Of a stretch of DNA of 17,986 bases, positions 1 to 7,186 are shown one piece after another. The position numbers were made by a program, and so were the translations under genes. Source of the stretch: Butyrivibrio sp. (GTDB lineage: Bacteria; Bacillota_A; Clostridia; Lachnospirales; Lachnospiraceae); NCBI GenBank assembly GCA_017996845.1, contig JAGOGF010000037.1:1-17986 (forward strand). Reading direction: 5' to 3'. The notes beneath the pieces are model-generated. The model worked only from the letters and a program-made list of their open reading frames with translations, was not told where the DNA came from and did not search any database. Every line of letters begins with the position of its first letter. Within the stretch, counting starts at the first letter, position 1.

Positions 1-18
1 AAGTTCGATAGAATAGGA

Positions 19-61
19 GTTGCTGATAAAATTTTGTCAATCAAGATAAAGTAACAGCAAC
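19..61 (+). promoter_or_regulatory. Possible 5' leader stem-loop of gap
   Basis: A 7-base inverted repeat, GTTGCTG at 19-25 and CAGCAAC at 55-61, encloses 29 bases upstream of gap. A -10-like hexamer TAGAAT lies at 9-14, but its -35 would fall outside the window, so the gap promoter is probably at or beyond the left edge. If so, the repeat would lie in the 5' leader and might stabilise or regulate the message. The arms are short and the loop is long, so this may be chance. Confidence 0.25.
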
Positions 62-102
62 CTAATTATATTCTTAAAAAATCATTTTAGGAGGAACTTA
101 AA

Positions 103-1128
103 ATGGCAGTAAAAGTAGCAATCAATGGTTTTGGTCGTATCGGTCGTCTTGCCTTCAGACAGATGTTCGGACATGAAGGTTCTGAAATTGTTGCAATCAA
201 CGATTTAACAGATCCAAAGATGTTAGCACATCTTTTGAAGTATGATTCTTCACAGGGAAGATATGAATTCGCTGATACAGTAACAGCTGGTGAGGATTCT
301 ATCACAGTTAACGGCAAGACAATCAAGATTTACAAAGAAGCAGATGCACACAATCTTCCTTGGGGAGAGCTTGGTGTAGATGTAGTTCTTGAGTGCACAG
401 GTTTCTATACATCCAAGGCTAAGTCACAGGCTCATATCGATGCCGGTGCTAAGAAGGTTGTTATTTCCGCTCCTGCTGGAAATGATCTTCCTACAATCGT
501 TTATAATGTAAACCACGAGACACTGACAGCAGATGACAACATCATTTCTGCAGCATCCTGCACAACAAACTGCCTTGCACCTATGGCTAAGGCTCTGAAC
601 GATTTCGCTCCGATTCAGACAGGTATCATGGCTACAATTCATGCTTATACAGGCGATCAGATGGTTCTGGATGGCCCTCACAGAGGCGGCGATCTTAGAA
701 GAGCAAGAGCAGCAGCTGTTAATATTACACCTAACTCAACTGGTGCAGCTAAGGCTATCGGCCTTGTTATCCCTGAACTGCAGGGCAAGCTCATCGGCGC
801 AGCTCAGCGTGTTCCGGTTCCGACAGGATCTACAACACTTCTGTTTGCTGTTGTTAAGTCTTCCAAGGAAATCACAGCTGATTCCATCAATGCAGCAATG
901 AAGGCAGCTTCTGATCCGGAGACATTCGGCTATAACACAGACCTGATCGTTTCTTCTGATATCGTTGGAATGAGATTCGGTTCTCTGTTTGATGCAACAC
1001 AGACTATGGTTAACAAGATCCAGGATGATCTGTATGAAGTACAGGTTGTTTCATGGTATGATAACGAAAATTCTTACACATCTCAGATGGTAAGAACAAT
1101 CAAGTACTTTGAGAAATTCGTAAAGTAA
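103..1128 (+). CDS. gap: Glyceraldehyde-3-phosphate dehydrogenase, type I (NAD-dependent)
   Basis: This cytoplasmic glycolytic enzyme oxidises glyceraldehyde 3-phosphate with NAD+ and phosphate to 1,3-bisphosphoglycerate and NADH. The 341-residue protein has the usual length. The N-terminal Rossmann motif GFGRIGR is at residues 9-15, and Asp34 (in the motif AINDLTD) is the residue that normally favours NAD+ over NADP+. The catalytic motif SCTTNC places the nucleophilic Cys at 153 and the partner His at 180. The substrate and tetramer segment [12 protein letters not shown] and the C-terminal WYDNENSY are intact. The start is fixed by AGGAGG at 89-94, eight bases before the ATG. An intrinsic terminator follows directly, separating gap from pgk. 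The gene uses AAG almost exclusively for lysine, as expected of a very highly expressed gene. Confidence 0.98.
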   Translation: MAVKVAINGFGRIGRLAFRQMFGHEGSEIVAINDLTDPKMLAHLLKYDSSQGRYEFADTVTAGEDSITVNGKTIKIYKEADAHNLPWGELGVDVVLECTGFYTSKAKSQAHIDAGAKKVVISAPAGNDLPTIVYNVNHETLTADDNIISAASCTTNCLAPMAKALNDFAPIQTGIMATIHAYTGDQMVLDGPHRGGDLRRARAAAVNITPNSTGAAKAIGLVIPELQGKLIGAAQRVPVPTGSTTLLFAVVKSSKEITADSINAAMKAASDPETFGYNTDLIVSSDIVGMRFGSLFDATQTMVNKIQDDLYEVQVVSWYDNENSYTSQMVRTIKYFEKFVK

Positions 1129-1165
1129 TTTCGCGGATAATCAGGTACTAATGCTCAGATCTCAG

Positions 1166-1202
1166 AGGGGTCCGGCCAGTTGGGCCGAACCCCTTTTATT
1201 TT
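1166..1202 (+). terminator. Intrinsic terminator or attenuator between gap and pgk
   Basis: A 12-base-pair G+C-rich stem (1166-1177 with 1183-1194, one C/A mismatch) has a 5-base loop and is followed by TTTTATTTT. It lies 37 bases after the gap stop. Only 26 bases separate its end from the pgk start, so pgk transcripts probably arise by read-through and the element may act as an attenuator. Confidence 0.85.
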
Positions 1203-1228
1203 AAGAAAAAAAGTGATGGAGGCAAAAG

Positions 1229-2440
1229 ATGGGTCTGAATAAGAAATCAATTGATGACATTAATGTGAAGGGAAAGCGCGTTCTTTGCAGATGCGATTTC
1301 AATGTACCGCTTAAGGAAGGCAAGATCACAGATGAAAATCGTCTGGTAGCTGCTCTTCCTACAATCAAGAAACTGGTTGCTGATGGTGGAAAGGTTATTC
1401 TTTGTTCTCATCTGGGCAAGCCTAAGGGGGAAGCTGTGCCGGCGCTTTCACTTGCACCTGTTGCAGAGAGAATGTCTGTGCTGCTTGGACAGACTGTTAA
1501 ATTCGTTCCGGAAGACACTGTCGTTGGCCCTAAGGTTCTGGCTGCAGTTGCAGAAATGAAAGATGGAGATATTATCCTTCTTGAAAATACACGTTACAGA
1601 GCAGAAGAAACCAAGAATGGTGAAGCTTTTTCCAAAGATCTTGCATCGATCTGTGATGTTTTTGTTAATGATGCATTTGGAACTGCTCACAGAGCACATT
1701 GCTCAAATGTTGGTGTAGCACAGCTTGTTTCTACCGCAGTGGTAGGTTATCTGATGCAGAAAGAAATTGATTTCCTTGGCAATGCAGTTGAAACACCTGT
1801 GAGACCGTTCGTAGCAATTCTTGGCGGTGCGAAGGTTGCTGATAAGCTCAATGTTATCTCTAACCTGCTTGAAAAATGCGATACACTGATCATCGGTGGC
1901 GGTATGGCTTATACCTTCCTTAAGGCAGAGGGCTATGAAATCGGAACATCTCTTTTGGACGATACAAAGATTGATTACTGCAAGGAAATGATGGAAAAGG
2001 CTAAGAAGCTTGGCAAACAGTTGCTGCTTCCTGTTGATACCGTTGCAGCAGCAAGTTTCCCGCAGCCGATTGATGCAGCAATTGAAACTGTAACTGTTGA
2101 TGTGGAGAATATGCCTGCTGATCTTATGGGTATGGATATCGGACCTAAGACATGTGCACTTTATACAGATGCTATTAAGTCTGCCAAGACGGTTGTCTGG
2201 AATGGACCGATGGGCATATTTGAAAATCCTGTTCTTGCAAAAGGAACCAAGGTAGTTGCTGCAGCGCTTGCAGAGACTGATGCAACAACGATTATTGGCG
2301 GCGGAGACAGTGCGGCAGCTGTAAATCAGCTTGGATATGGAGACAAAATGTCACATATTTCAACAGGCGGGGGTGCTTCTCTTGAATTCCTGGAAGGAAA
2401 AGAACTTCCGGGTGTTGCAGCAGCAAATGACAAGGACTGA
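1229..2440 (+). CDS. pgk: Phosphoglycerate kinase
   Basis: PGK transfers the acyl phosphate of 1,3-bisphosphoglycerate to ADP, giving ATP and 3-phosphoglycerate, directly after the GAPDH step. At 403 residues it has the normal two-domain length. Visible family motifs, in order, are RCDFNVP near the N-terminus (substrate-binding Asp and Asn), [27 protein letters not shown], the nucleotide-side [32 protein letters not shown] and the C-terminal [13 protein letters not shown]. No key segment is missing. The ATG at 1229 is preceded by GGAGG at 1218-1222. The gene probably shares a transcript with gap through partial read-through of the intervening terminator and lies 94 bases upstream of tpiA. Confidence 0.98.
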   Translation: MGLNKKSIDDINVKGKRVLCRCDFNVPLKEGKITDENRLVAALPTIKKLVADGGKVILCSHLGKPKGEAVPALSLAPVAERMSVLLGQTVKFVPEDTVVGPKVLAAVAEMKDGDIILLENTRYRAEETKNGEAFSKDLASICDVFVNDAFGTAHRAHCSNVGVAQLVSTAVVGYLMQKEIDFLGNAVETPVRPFVAILGGAKVADKLNVISNLLEKCDTLIIGGGMAYTFLKAEGYEIGTSLLDDTKIDYCKEMMEKAKKLGKQLLLPVDTVAAASFPQPIDAAIETVTVDVENMPADLMGMDIGPKTCALYTDAIKSAKTVVWNGPMGIFENPVLAKGTKVVAAALAETDATTIIGGGDSAAAVNQLGYGDKMSHISTGGGASLEFLEGKELPGVAAANDKD

Positions 2441-2472
2441 TTCGGATAATAGAATATTTGAATCAAACAAAT

Positions 2473-2515
2473 TTGCAGTGCAATCTTGACAGCTGTAAAA
2501 GTATGCATCTAAAAG
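2473..2515 (+). promoter_or_regulatory. Candidate tpiA promoter with upstream palindrome
   Basis: A perfect -35 hexamer TTGACA (2486-2491) is followed by an 18-base spacer and a partial -10, TAAAAG (2510-2515). Just upstream lies a perfect 11-base palindrome, TTGCAGTGCAA (2473-2483), which could be a protein-binding site. The weak -10 and the short distance to the start (about 12 bases from the predicted +1) make this a candidate only. tpiA may simply be co-transcribed with pgk. Confidence 0.35.
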
Positions 2516-2534
2516 CATGGAAATGAGGACAAAA

Positions 2535-3284
2535 ATGGCACGTAAAAAAATTATTGCCGGTAACTGGAAGATGAATATGACTCCTTCAGAAACGGTAGAA
2601 CTGATTAATACTTTGAAACCACTGGTTCAGACAGAAGAAGCAGATGTTGTATTCTGTGTTCCTGCGATTGATATTATTCCTGCAGTAGAAGCTGCAAAGG
2701 GATCCAATATCCAAATCGGTGCGGAAAACCTTTATTTTGAGGAAAAGGGAGCATTTACAGGCGAGATTTCACCTGAGATGCTGACAGATGCCGGAGTGAA
2801 ATATGTTGTTATCGGACATTCAGAGAGAAGACAGTATTTTGCCGAGACAAATGAAACTGTTAATAAAAAGGTGCTGAAGGCGTTTGAACATGGAATCACA
2901 CCGATTGTATGCTGCGGAGAATCTCTTGAGCAGCGTGAACAGGGCATCACAATTGACTGGATCCGTCAGCAGATCAAAATTGCATTTCTGAATGTAACTG
3001 CAGAGCAGGCTAAAACAGCAGTTATTGCTTATGAACCGATTTGGGCTATCGGAACAGGAAAAACCGCTACATCTGATCAGGCCGAAGAAGTATGCGGTGC
3101 CATCCGTAAATGTATTGGTGAAATTTATGATGAGTCTACTGCAGCAGCTATCCGTATTCAGTATGGCGGATCTGTAAATGCTAAGACAGCTGCAGAACTT
3201 TTTACAAAACCTGATATTGACGGAGGTCTTGTAGGCGGCGCATCTCTTAAGCCTGAATTTGGAGAAATCGTTAACTGGCATTAA
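2535..3284 (+). CDS. tpiA: Triosephosphate isomerase
   Basis: TIM interconverts dihydroxyacetone phosphate and glyceraldehyde 3-phosphate, feeding the GAPDH encoded upstream. With the start at 2535 the protein has 249 residues, the family norm. It shows the canonical catalytic set at classical positions: Lys12 in AGNWKMN, the electrophile His95 in GHSERR and the base Glu167 in [12 protein letters not shown], followed by the flexible loop 6. The phosphate-binding QYGGSVN and GGLVGGASL segments are present. I chose ATG 2535 over the in-frame ATG at 2517 because GAGGA at 2525-2529 is well spaced for 2535 and because the mature N-terminus then matches the family. A strong terminator follows 34 bases after the stop. 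Confidence 0.97.
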   Translation: MARKKIIAGNWKMNMTPSETVELINTLKPLVQTEEADVVFCVPAIDIIPAVEAAKGSNIQIGAENLYFEEKGAFTGEISPEMLTDAGVKYVVIGHSERRQYFAETNETVNKKVLKAFEHGITPIVCCGESLEQREQGITIDWIRQQIKIAFLNVTAEQAKTAVIAYEPIWAIGTGKTATSDQAEEVCGAIRKCIGEIYDESTAAAIRIQYGGSVNAKTAAELFTKPDIDGGLVGGASLKPEFGEIVNWH

Positions 3285-3318
3285 GATATCCCGTATCAAT
3301 ATGAGACGTGAATCCCGG

Positions 3319-3356
3319 GGAATCTCCCAGTCTGCAGATGGGGAGATTCCTTTTTT
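3319..3356 (+). terminator. Intrinsic terminator after tpiA
   Basis: A perfect 10-base-pair stem (3319-3328 with 3341-3350) with a 12-base loop is followed by six T residues. It closes the glycolytic cluster. Confidence 0.92.
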
Positions 3357-3385
3357 AAGAAGATGAGGATGTATCTTTTAAGATA

Positions 3386-3455
3386 AAGCAAGCTTCATAT
3401 ATGTATAGAAATAAGCATATATGAGATACGTTTTGTGTATATATGAAGTTTGCTT
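3386..3455. repeat. Inverted repeat with mutually exclusive hairpins
   Basis: Three related ATATATG-type words lie here. Arm A (3386-3405) pairs with arm C (3436-3455) over 20 base pairs, with three G/T wobbles and no mismatch. The core of A (3395-3403) can instead pair perfectly over 9 bases with copy B (3416-3424). No T-run follows on either strand, so it is not an intrinsic terminator. The structure ends 21 bases before the phosphoesterase ATG and does not cover its weak ribosome binding site. It may be a leader switch, an operator or a small repeat element. The rest of the 3357-3476 gap shows no convincing promoter. Confidence 0.6.
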
Positions 3456-3476
3456 ACAAATCCAAGAGAGTTTGAT

Positions 3477-3977
3477 ATGAAAATTGTGATATTTAGTGAT
3501 ACGCATGGAAAACAGGATTTGATGAAACAGATCATTGAAAAAGAAAAACCTTTCGAGGTGATGGTACACGCGGGAGATATGGAAGATCAGGTCAGCGGAG
3601 TACTTGGGTATACGGATTATCAGATCAGGATTGTTGCGGGAAATTGTGATTATGGACTTGGCTACGCCCGTGAACTGTTTTTTGATCTGGACCGATGCCA
3701 TGTTTTGTTGACACATGGAAATATGTGTGGTTCTGTACACTGCAATGCTGCACAGAATCTTGAACCTTTGAAAAAATATGCCCGAAATAAGGGGGCAGAT
3801 ATTTTAATTTTTGGACACACACATGTACCGAAAATGGAACAGGATGAGGATCTTTTGTGTATCAATCCTGGCAGCCTGTCTCTTCCAAGACAGGAGAATC
3901 ATAAACCAAGCTATGCGGTACTGAAGATTGAAAATGGAAAAACAGAGTGTGAGATTAAATATGTGTGCAGAATCTGA
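3477..3977 (+). CDS. YfcE/MJ0936-family metallophosphoesterase
   Basis: This is a small soluble calcineurin-like phosphodiesterase of 166 residues, the usual size of the YfcE/MJ0936 family. These proteins hydrolyse phosphodiesters in vitro, and their natural substrate is generally unknown. The dinuclear metal site is complete: Asp8 and His10 in SDTHG, Asp34 in HAGDMED, Asn56 in GNCD, His80 in THGN, and His114 and His116 in GHTHVP, followed by NPGSL. The ATG at 3477 gives the typical MKIVIFSDTH start. The longer frame from TTG 3450 would begin inside the inverted repeat and lacks support. The ribosome binding site (AGAGAG, 3465-3470) is weak. The gene overlaps mutY by 17 bases, so they are probably one transcript. 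Confidence 0.92.
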   Translation: MKIVIFSDTHGKQDLMKQIIEKEKPFEVMVHAGDMEDQVSGVLGYTDYQIRIVAGNCDYGLGYARELFFDLDRCHVLLTHGNMCGSVHCNAAQNLEPLKKYARNKGADILIFGHTHVPKMEQDEDLLCINPGSLSLPRQENHKPSYAVLKIENGKTECEIKYVCRI

Positions 3978-5076
3978 TATTTATCTGAAAGAAAAAACTG
4001 AGAAATTATTAAAATGGTATGCAGAACATAAAAGAACACTCCCATGGAGAACAGATCCTTCACCATATCATGTCTGGCTCTCCGAAATCATGCTGCAGCA
4101 GACCAGAGTGGAAGCAGTGAAAAGCTATTATGAACGTTTCCTGAAGGAAATTCCCGATATTGCGACATTGGCAGAGACAGAAGAAGAGAAGCTTTTAAAA
4201 TTGTGGGAAGGACTTGGATATTATTCCAGAGTCCGGAATATGCAGAAAGCGGCACGTTTGGTCATGGAGGAGTACGCAGGGGTACTGCCTGATTCATATG
4301 AAGAATTGCTGCGCCTTCCGGGAATTGGAAGTTATACTGCAGGCGCAATCAGTTCGATTGCATATGGTAAAGCCGTTCCTGCAGTAGATGGGAATGTCTT
4401 ACGGGTGCTTGCAAGATCGGAAAAAGACGCCAGAGACATCGCTGAGGCGGCAACGAAAAAAGCAGTTTTCATACAACAGTATGCGTCTCTTCCTTCGGCA
4501 TCGTTATGCGGCTCATATAATCAGGCATTGATGGACCTTGGCGCGGGGGTGTGTCTGCCGACAGGAAAACCAAAATGTATGGAATGTCCATGGGGAGACA
4601 TATGTAAGGCACATGCTGACTCCTGTGAAATGGAGTATCCGGTAAAAAAAGCTTTAAAAGCAAGAAAAATTCAGAAACGAACAATTTTACTGCTGCAGGA
4701 TAAGCAGCGTATTGTCATTCGAAAAAGACCTTCCAGGGGACTTCTGGCGGGAATGTATGAATATTTGAATTTAGAAGGACATCTGACACCGGATGAAGTT
4801 CGCAGATACCTTGCCGATGCGGGCATTCATTCGCTTCGGATTACGCCGCTTGCAGCTGCCAAACATATTTTCACTCATTTGGAATGGCATATGACAGGAT
4901 ATTTTGTATATGTAGATGAATTGTCTGATTTTAATCCGCAGGATGTGGATGCAATTCTGGTAAGCACAAAACAGCTTTTGGAGAAGTATCCTATTCCTGG
5001 AGCATTCCGCACATATACAGAATACATAAAAAGCAAAAGGAGTACTGATATATGGAAAAAGATAATATTATTCTGA
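3961..5076 (+). CDS. mutY: A/G-specific adenine glycosylase MutY
   Basis: MutY removes adenine mispaired with 8-oxoguanine or guanine, preventing G:C to T:A mutations. From ATG 3961 the protein has 371 residues. It carries catalytic Glu42 (WLSEIMLQQT), the helix-hairpin-helix LPGIGSYTAGA at 119-129, catalytic Asp143 (AVDGNV), and four 4Fe-4S cysteines at 198, 206, 209 and 215. The first cysteine gap is seven residues, one more than in the E. coli and Geobacillus enzymes as I recall them. A C-terminal NUDIX-like domain from about residue 240 recognises 8-oxoguanine; its usual Phe-Ser-His loop is Phe304-Thr305-His306 here. Earlier in-frame starts (TTG 3928, ATG 3934) would lengthen the N-terminus by up to 11 residues and cannot be excluded. 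It overlaps the next gene by 25 bases. Confidence 0.94.
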   Translation: MCAESDIYLKEKTEKLLKWYAEHKRTLPWRTDPSPYHVWLSEIMLQQTRVEAVKSYYERFLKEIPDIATLAETEEEKLLKLWEGLGYYSRVRNMQKAARLVMEEYAGVLPDSYEELLRLPGIGSYTAGAISSIAYGKAVPAVDGNVLRVLARSEKDARDIAEAATKKAVFIQQYASLPSASLCGSYNQALMDLGAGVCLPTGKPKCMECPWGDICKAHADSCEMEYPVKKALKARKIQKRTILLLQDKQRIVIRKRPSRGLLAGMYEYLNLEGHLTPDEVRRYLADAGIHSLRITPLAAAKHIFTHLEWHMTGYFVYVDELSDFNPQDVDAILVSTKQLLEKYPIPGAFRTYTEYIKSKRSTDIWKKIILF

Positions 5077-5555
5077 TCGGAATGCCAGCTTCCGGGAAAA
5101 GCACGGTAGGTGTTATTCTCGCAAAAATTATTGGTTATCAGTTTATGGATTCAGATCTTGTAATACAGGAACAGGAAGGTAAAAAACTTCATGAAATTAT
5201 TACAGAATCCGGGGTGGACGGGTTTATTGCCCTGGAAGAACAGATAAATTCCAAAATCGAAGCAGAGCATACAGTTATTGCAACCGGTGGCAGTGTTATA
5301 TATGGAAAGCTTGCAATGGAGCATTTCAGGAGAATGGGAACAATTGTATATCTGCAGGTCGGATATGAAGAATTGATGGCCCGCCTGCATAACATCAGCC
5401 AAAGGGGGGTTGTAGTACGTCAGGGACAGACGATGGAAGATTTATACCGGGAAAGAACTGCACTGTATGATCAATATGCCGATATTGTGATCCATGAAAA
5501 AAGTGATACACCAGAACAGGTGATAGCTGAAATTATCAGTGAGATGAAAATTTGA
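5052..5555 (+). CDS. Shikimate-kinase-fold protein, divergent substrate site
   Basis: This 167-residue P-loop kinase has the AroK fold and length. Residues 10-18 form Walker A (GMPASGKST), Asp33-Ser34-Asp35 matches the DxD that binds Mg2+ and shikimate, Gly79-Gly80-Ser81 stands where AroK has GGG, Arg118 lies in the lid, and Arg135 sits in the C-terminal RTALY segment. Two shikimate-contact features are altered. The Arg of the FR motif is replaced (Phe58-Ile59), and the lid RPLL is RGVV. The fold is clear, but the substrate may not be shikimate. It is commonly annotated shikimate kinase, and no other aromatic pathway gene is nearby. ATG 5052 follows AAGGAG (5037-5042) and overlaps the mutY 3' end, so it is co-transcribed with mutY. 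Confidence 0.8.
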   Translation: MEKDNIILIGMPASGKSTVGVILAKIIGYQFMDSDLVIQEQEGKKLHEIITESGVDGFIALEEQINSKIEAEHTVIATGGSVIYGKLAMEHFRRMGTIVYLQVGYEELMARLHNISQRGVVVRQGQTMEDLYRERTALYDQYADIVIHEKSDTPEQVIAEIISEMKI

Positions 5556-5561
5556 GTATGA

Positions 5562-5590
5562 TTGACAGTGCACATGGGTGCGTGTAAAAT
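5562..5590 (+). promoter_or_regulatory. Sigma-A-type promoter for the regulator-cmk-ispH-S1 operon
   Basis: A perfect -35 TTGACA (5562-5567), a 17-base spacer and a near-consensus -10 TAAAAT (5585-5590) lie 6 bases after the previous stop. The expected +1 is near 5597, giving a leader of about 70 bases before the TetR-type gene. The spacer contains a GTGCAC palindrome (5568-5573), but I see no extended operator. Confidence 0.7.
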
Positions 5591-5667
5591 ACATAACAGA
5601 TGCTATTGATATGGCTTCGTCCAACTTGCTGCAGATAGCAGGGAAAATCAGAAAGGCTTGGTATACC

Positions 5668-6225
5668 ATGTCCAGAAAAGCAACGATAACACAGAAAGAA
5701 ATTATAAATGCAGCATTTAAAATAACGCGGAAAGAGGGATTTGAACAGATTACTTCGCGCAGACTTGCCGCAGCTGCAGGATGTTCAACACAGCCGATTT
5801 TTCGTATTTATGAAAATATGGATGCACTTAAAAAGGATGTTTATGAAAAAGCAGCATCTTACTATGAAGAATATTATGCAGATTATGTTAAGACACATGA
5901 TACTCCATTCATTGATCTTGGAATGGCATATATTAATTTTGCAAGAAAATATCCGCATTTGTTTCGATTGCTTTTTCTTTCTGATCATTCCCAAAATGCC
6001 AAAAGCATGTATGATCTGATCAATGGCAGCAGTGATGAAGTAGTTGCTGAAATAAAACGTGCAGCAGGCAAAGGAGCACATAATCCGGATCAGTTGTTTA
6101 TGAAAATGTGGATTTATATTCATGGCGCAGGGTGCATGGCAGTTACCGGTGATTATGATCTGGAAGACACGGATACTGTTAACATGCTGGAATCTGCTTA
6201 TTCTTCTTTTTCAAAAGCAGAGTAA
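5668..6225 (+). CDS. TetR/AcrR-family transcriptional regulator
   Basis: This 185-residue protein has the TetR pattern of an N-terminal helix-turn-helix and an all-helical ligand and dimer domain. The HTH spans about residues 10-55, with ITSRRLAAAAGCSTQPIF forming the turn and recognition helix and IYENMDALKKDV the following helix. The C-terminal half contains WIYIHGAGCMA, typical of the WHG-type effector domain. I prefer ATG 5668, which gives the family-like MSRKATITQKEI start. An upstream GTG at 5578 would lie between the -35 and -10 of the predicted promoter and could not be translated from that transcript. The GAAAGG at 5651-5656 is a weak, distant ribosome binding site. It is the first gene of its operon and may be autoregulated. 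The ligand is unknown. Confidence 0.87.
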   Translation: MSRKATITQKEIINAAFKITRKEGFEQITSRRLAAAAGCSTQPIFRIYENMDALKKDVYEKAASYYEEYYADYVKTHDTPFIDLGMAYINFARKYPHLFRLLFLSDHSQNAKSMYDLINGSSDEVVAEIKRAAGKGAHNPDQLFMKMWIYIHGAGCMAVTGDYDLEDTDTVNMLESAYSSFSKAE

Positions 6226-6253
6226 GCACTGAATGGAGGCAGATGCGTCCGTT

Positions 6254-7186
6254 ATGGAAGACAGAGATATTATTACCAAAATCAATGAATCCTATATACA
6301 TATGAGTAAGGGCAGGAAGGCAATTGCAGCTTATGTAACAGACCATACACAGCAGGCGGTATTTATGACTGCTGCGGAACTTGGGAAGGCGGCAGCAACA
6401 AGCGAGTCAACGGTTGTAAGATTTGCCATGTATCTCGGGTATGACGGATATCCGGCCTTTCAACATGCACTTATGCTTTTGGTTCAGGATAAAATGGACA
6501 CTGTCGGAAAAATCGGGGAACATTATGCGCAGAGCGGTGATGCTGAAGTACTGCGCACGGTACTTCTTGCAGACAGTGACAGGATCCGGAACACTGCAGC
6601 AAAAATGGATACAGCAGCGTTTTATCTTGCGGTTGATTTGATCCTGCGGGCTGAACATGTTTATATTATTGGAGTAAGAAGCTGTCAGCCGCTGGCGGTT
6701 TTCCTTCACTTTTATCTGAATATGATAAGAGGAAATAATGTATTGGTTGGAACGACCAGTACAAGTGAGATGTTTGAACAAATGATCAGAGTAAATTCGA
6801 ATGATGTGGTTATTGGAATCAGTTTCCCGAGATATTCGATGCGAACGCTCAAATGTATGGAATTTGCGAATGACCGCAATGCACATGTGATTACATTGAC
6901 GGATTCTGTTCATTCACCTATGAATCTGTATTCATCCTGCAATCTTCTTGCGGACAGCTCAAATGTTTCTATTGTAGATTCTCTTGTTGCACCGCTTAGT
7001 CTGATTAACGCGCTTGTAGTGGCACTTTGCATAAAGACGCCGGATGTGGTACGCACAAATTTGAAAATGCTCGAAAGAACGTGGAATAATTACCAGGTTT
7101 ATCTGAATGATGAAATCAATTTTATCGGAGAAGAACCGTTTCCGGATCATTCGGCAAAAAAACAGGAAAAGAAAATTAATATATGA
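6254..7186 (+). CDS. MurR/RpiR-family transcriptional regulator (HTH plus SIS domain)
   Basis: This regulator of about 310 residues joins an N-terminal RpiR-type HTH to a SIS sugar-phosphate-binding domain. The HTH segment (about residues 17-63) contains FMTAAELGKAAATSESTVVR and FAMYLGYDGYPAF, typical of the family. The SIS domain starts near residue 122 with VYIIGVRSCQPLA and continues with DVVIGISFPRYS, the usual Ser-rich phosphate loop region. Family members sense phosphosugars; the effector here is unknown. The start is uncertain. ATG 6254 has GGAGG 14 bases upstream (6235-6239), while ATG 6233 has no ribosome binding site and would add seven residues. Its stop overlaps the next start as ATGA, so the two are translationally coupled. 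Confidence 0.88.
   Translation: MEDRDIITKINESYIHMSKGRKAIAAYVTDHTQQAVFMTAAELGKAAATSESTVVRFAMYLGYDGYPAFQHALMLLVQDKMDTVGKIGEHYAQSGDAEVLRTVLLADSDRIRNTAAKMDTAAFYLAVDLILRAEHVYIIGVRSCQPLAVFLHFYLNMIRGNNVLVGTTSTSEMFEQMIRVNSNDVVIGISFPRYSMRTLKCMEFANDRNAHVITLTDSVHSPMNLYSSCNLLADSSNVSIVDSLVAPLSLINALVVALCIKTPDVVRTNLKMLERTWNNYQVYLNDEINFIGEEPFPDHSAKKQEKKINI

Noticed and set aside
2517..2534. Upstream ATG for tpiA adding six residues
   Set aside because: GAGGA at 2525-2529 serves the ATG at 2535, and the 249-residue form puts Lys12, His95 and Glu167 at canonical numbers.
5578..5667. GTG start adding 30 residues to the TetR-type regulator
   Set aside because: It falls within the predicted promoter spacer, has no ribosome binding site, and the extension does not resemble the family.
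6407..6913. 168-residue minus-strand open frame
   Set aside because: It lies wholly antisense to the clear RpiR-type gene, with no recognisable domain.
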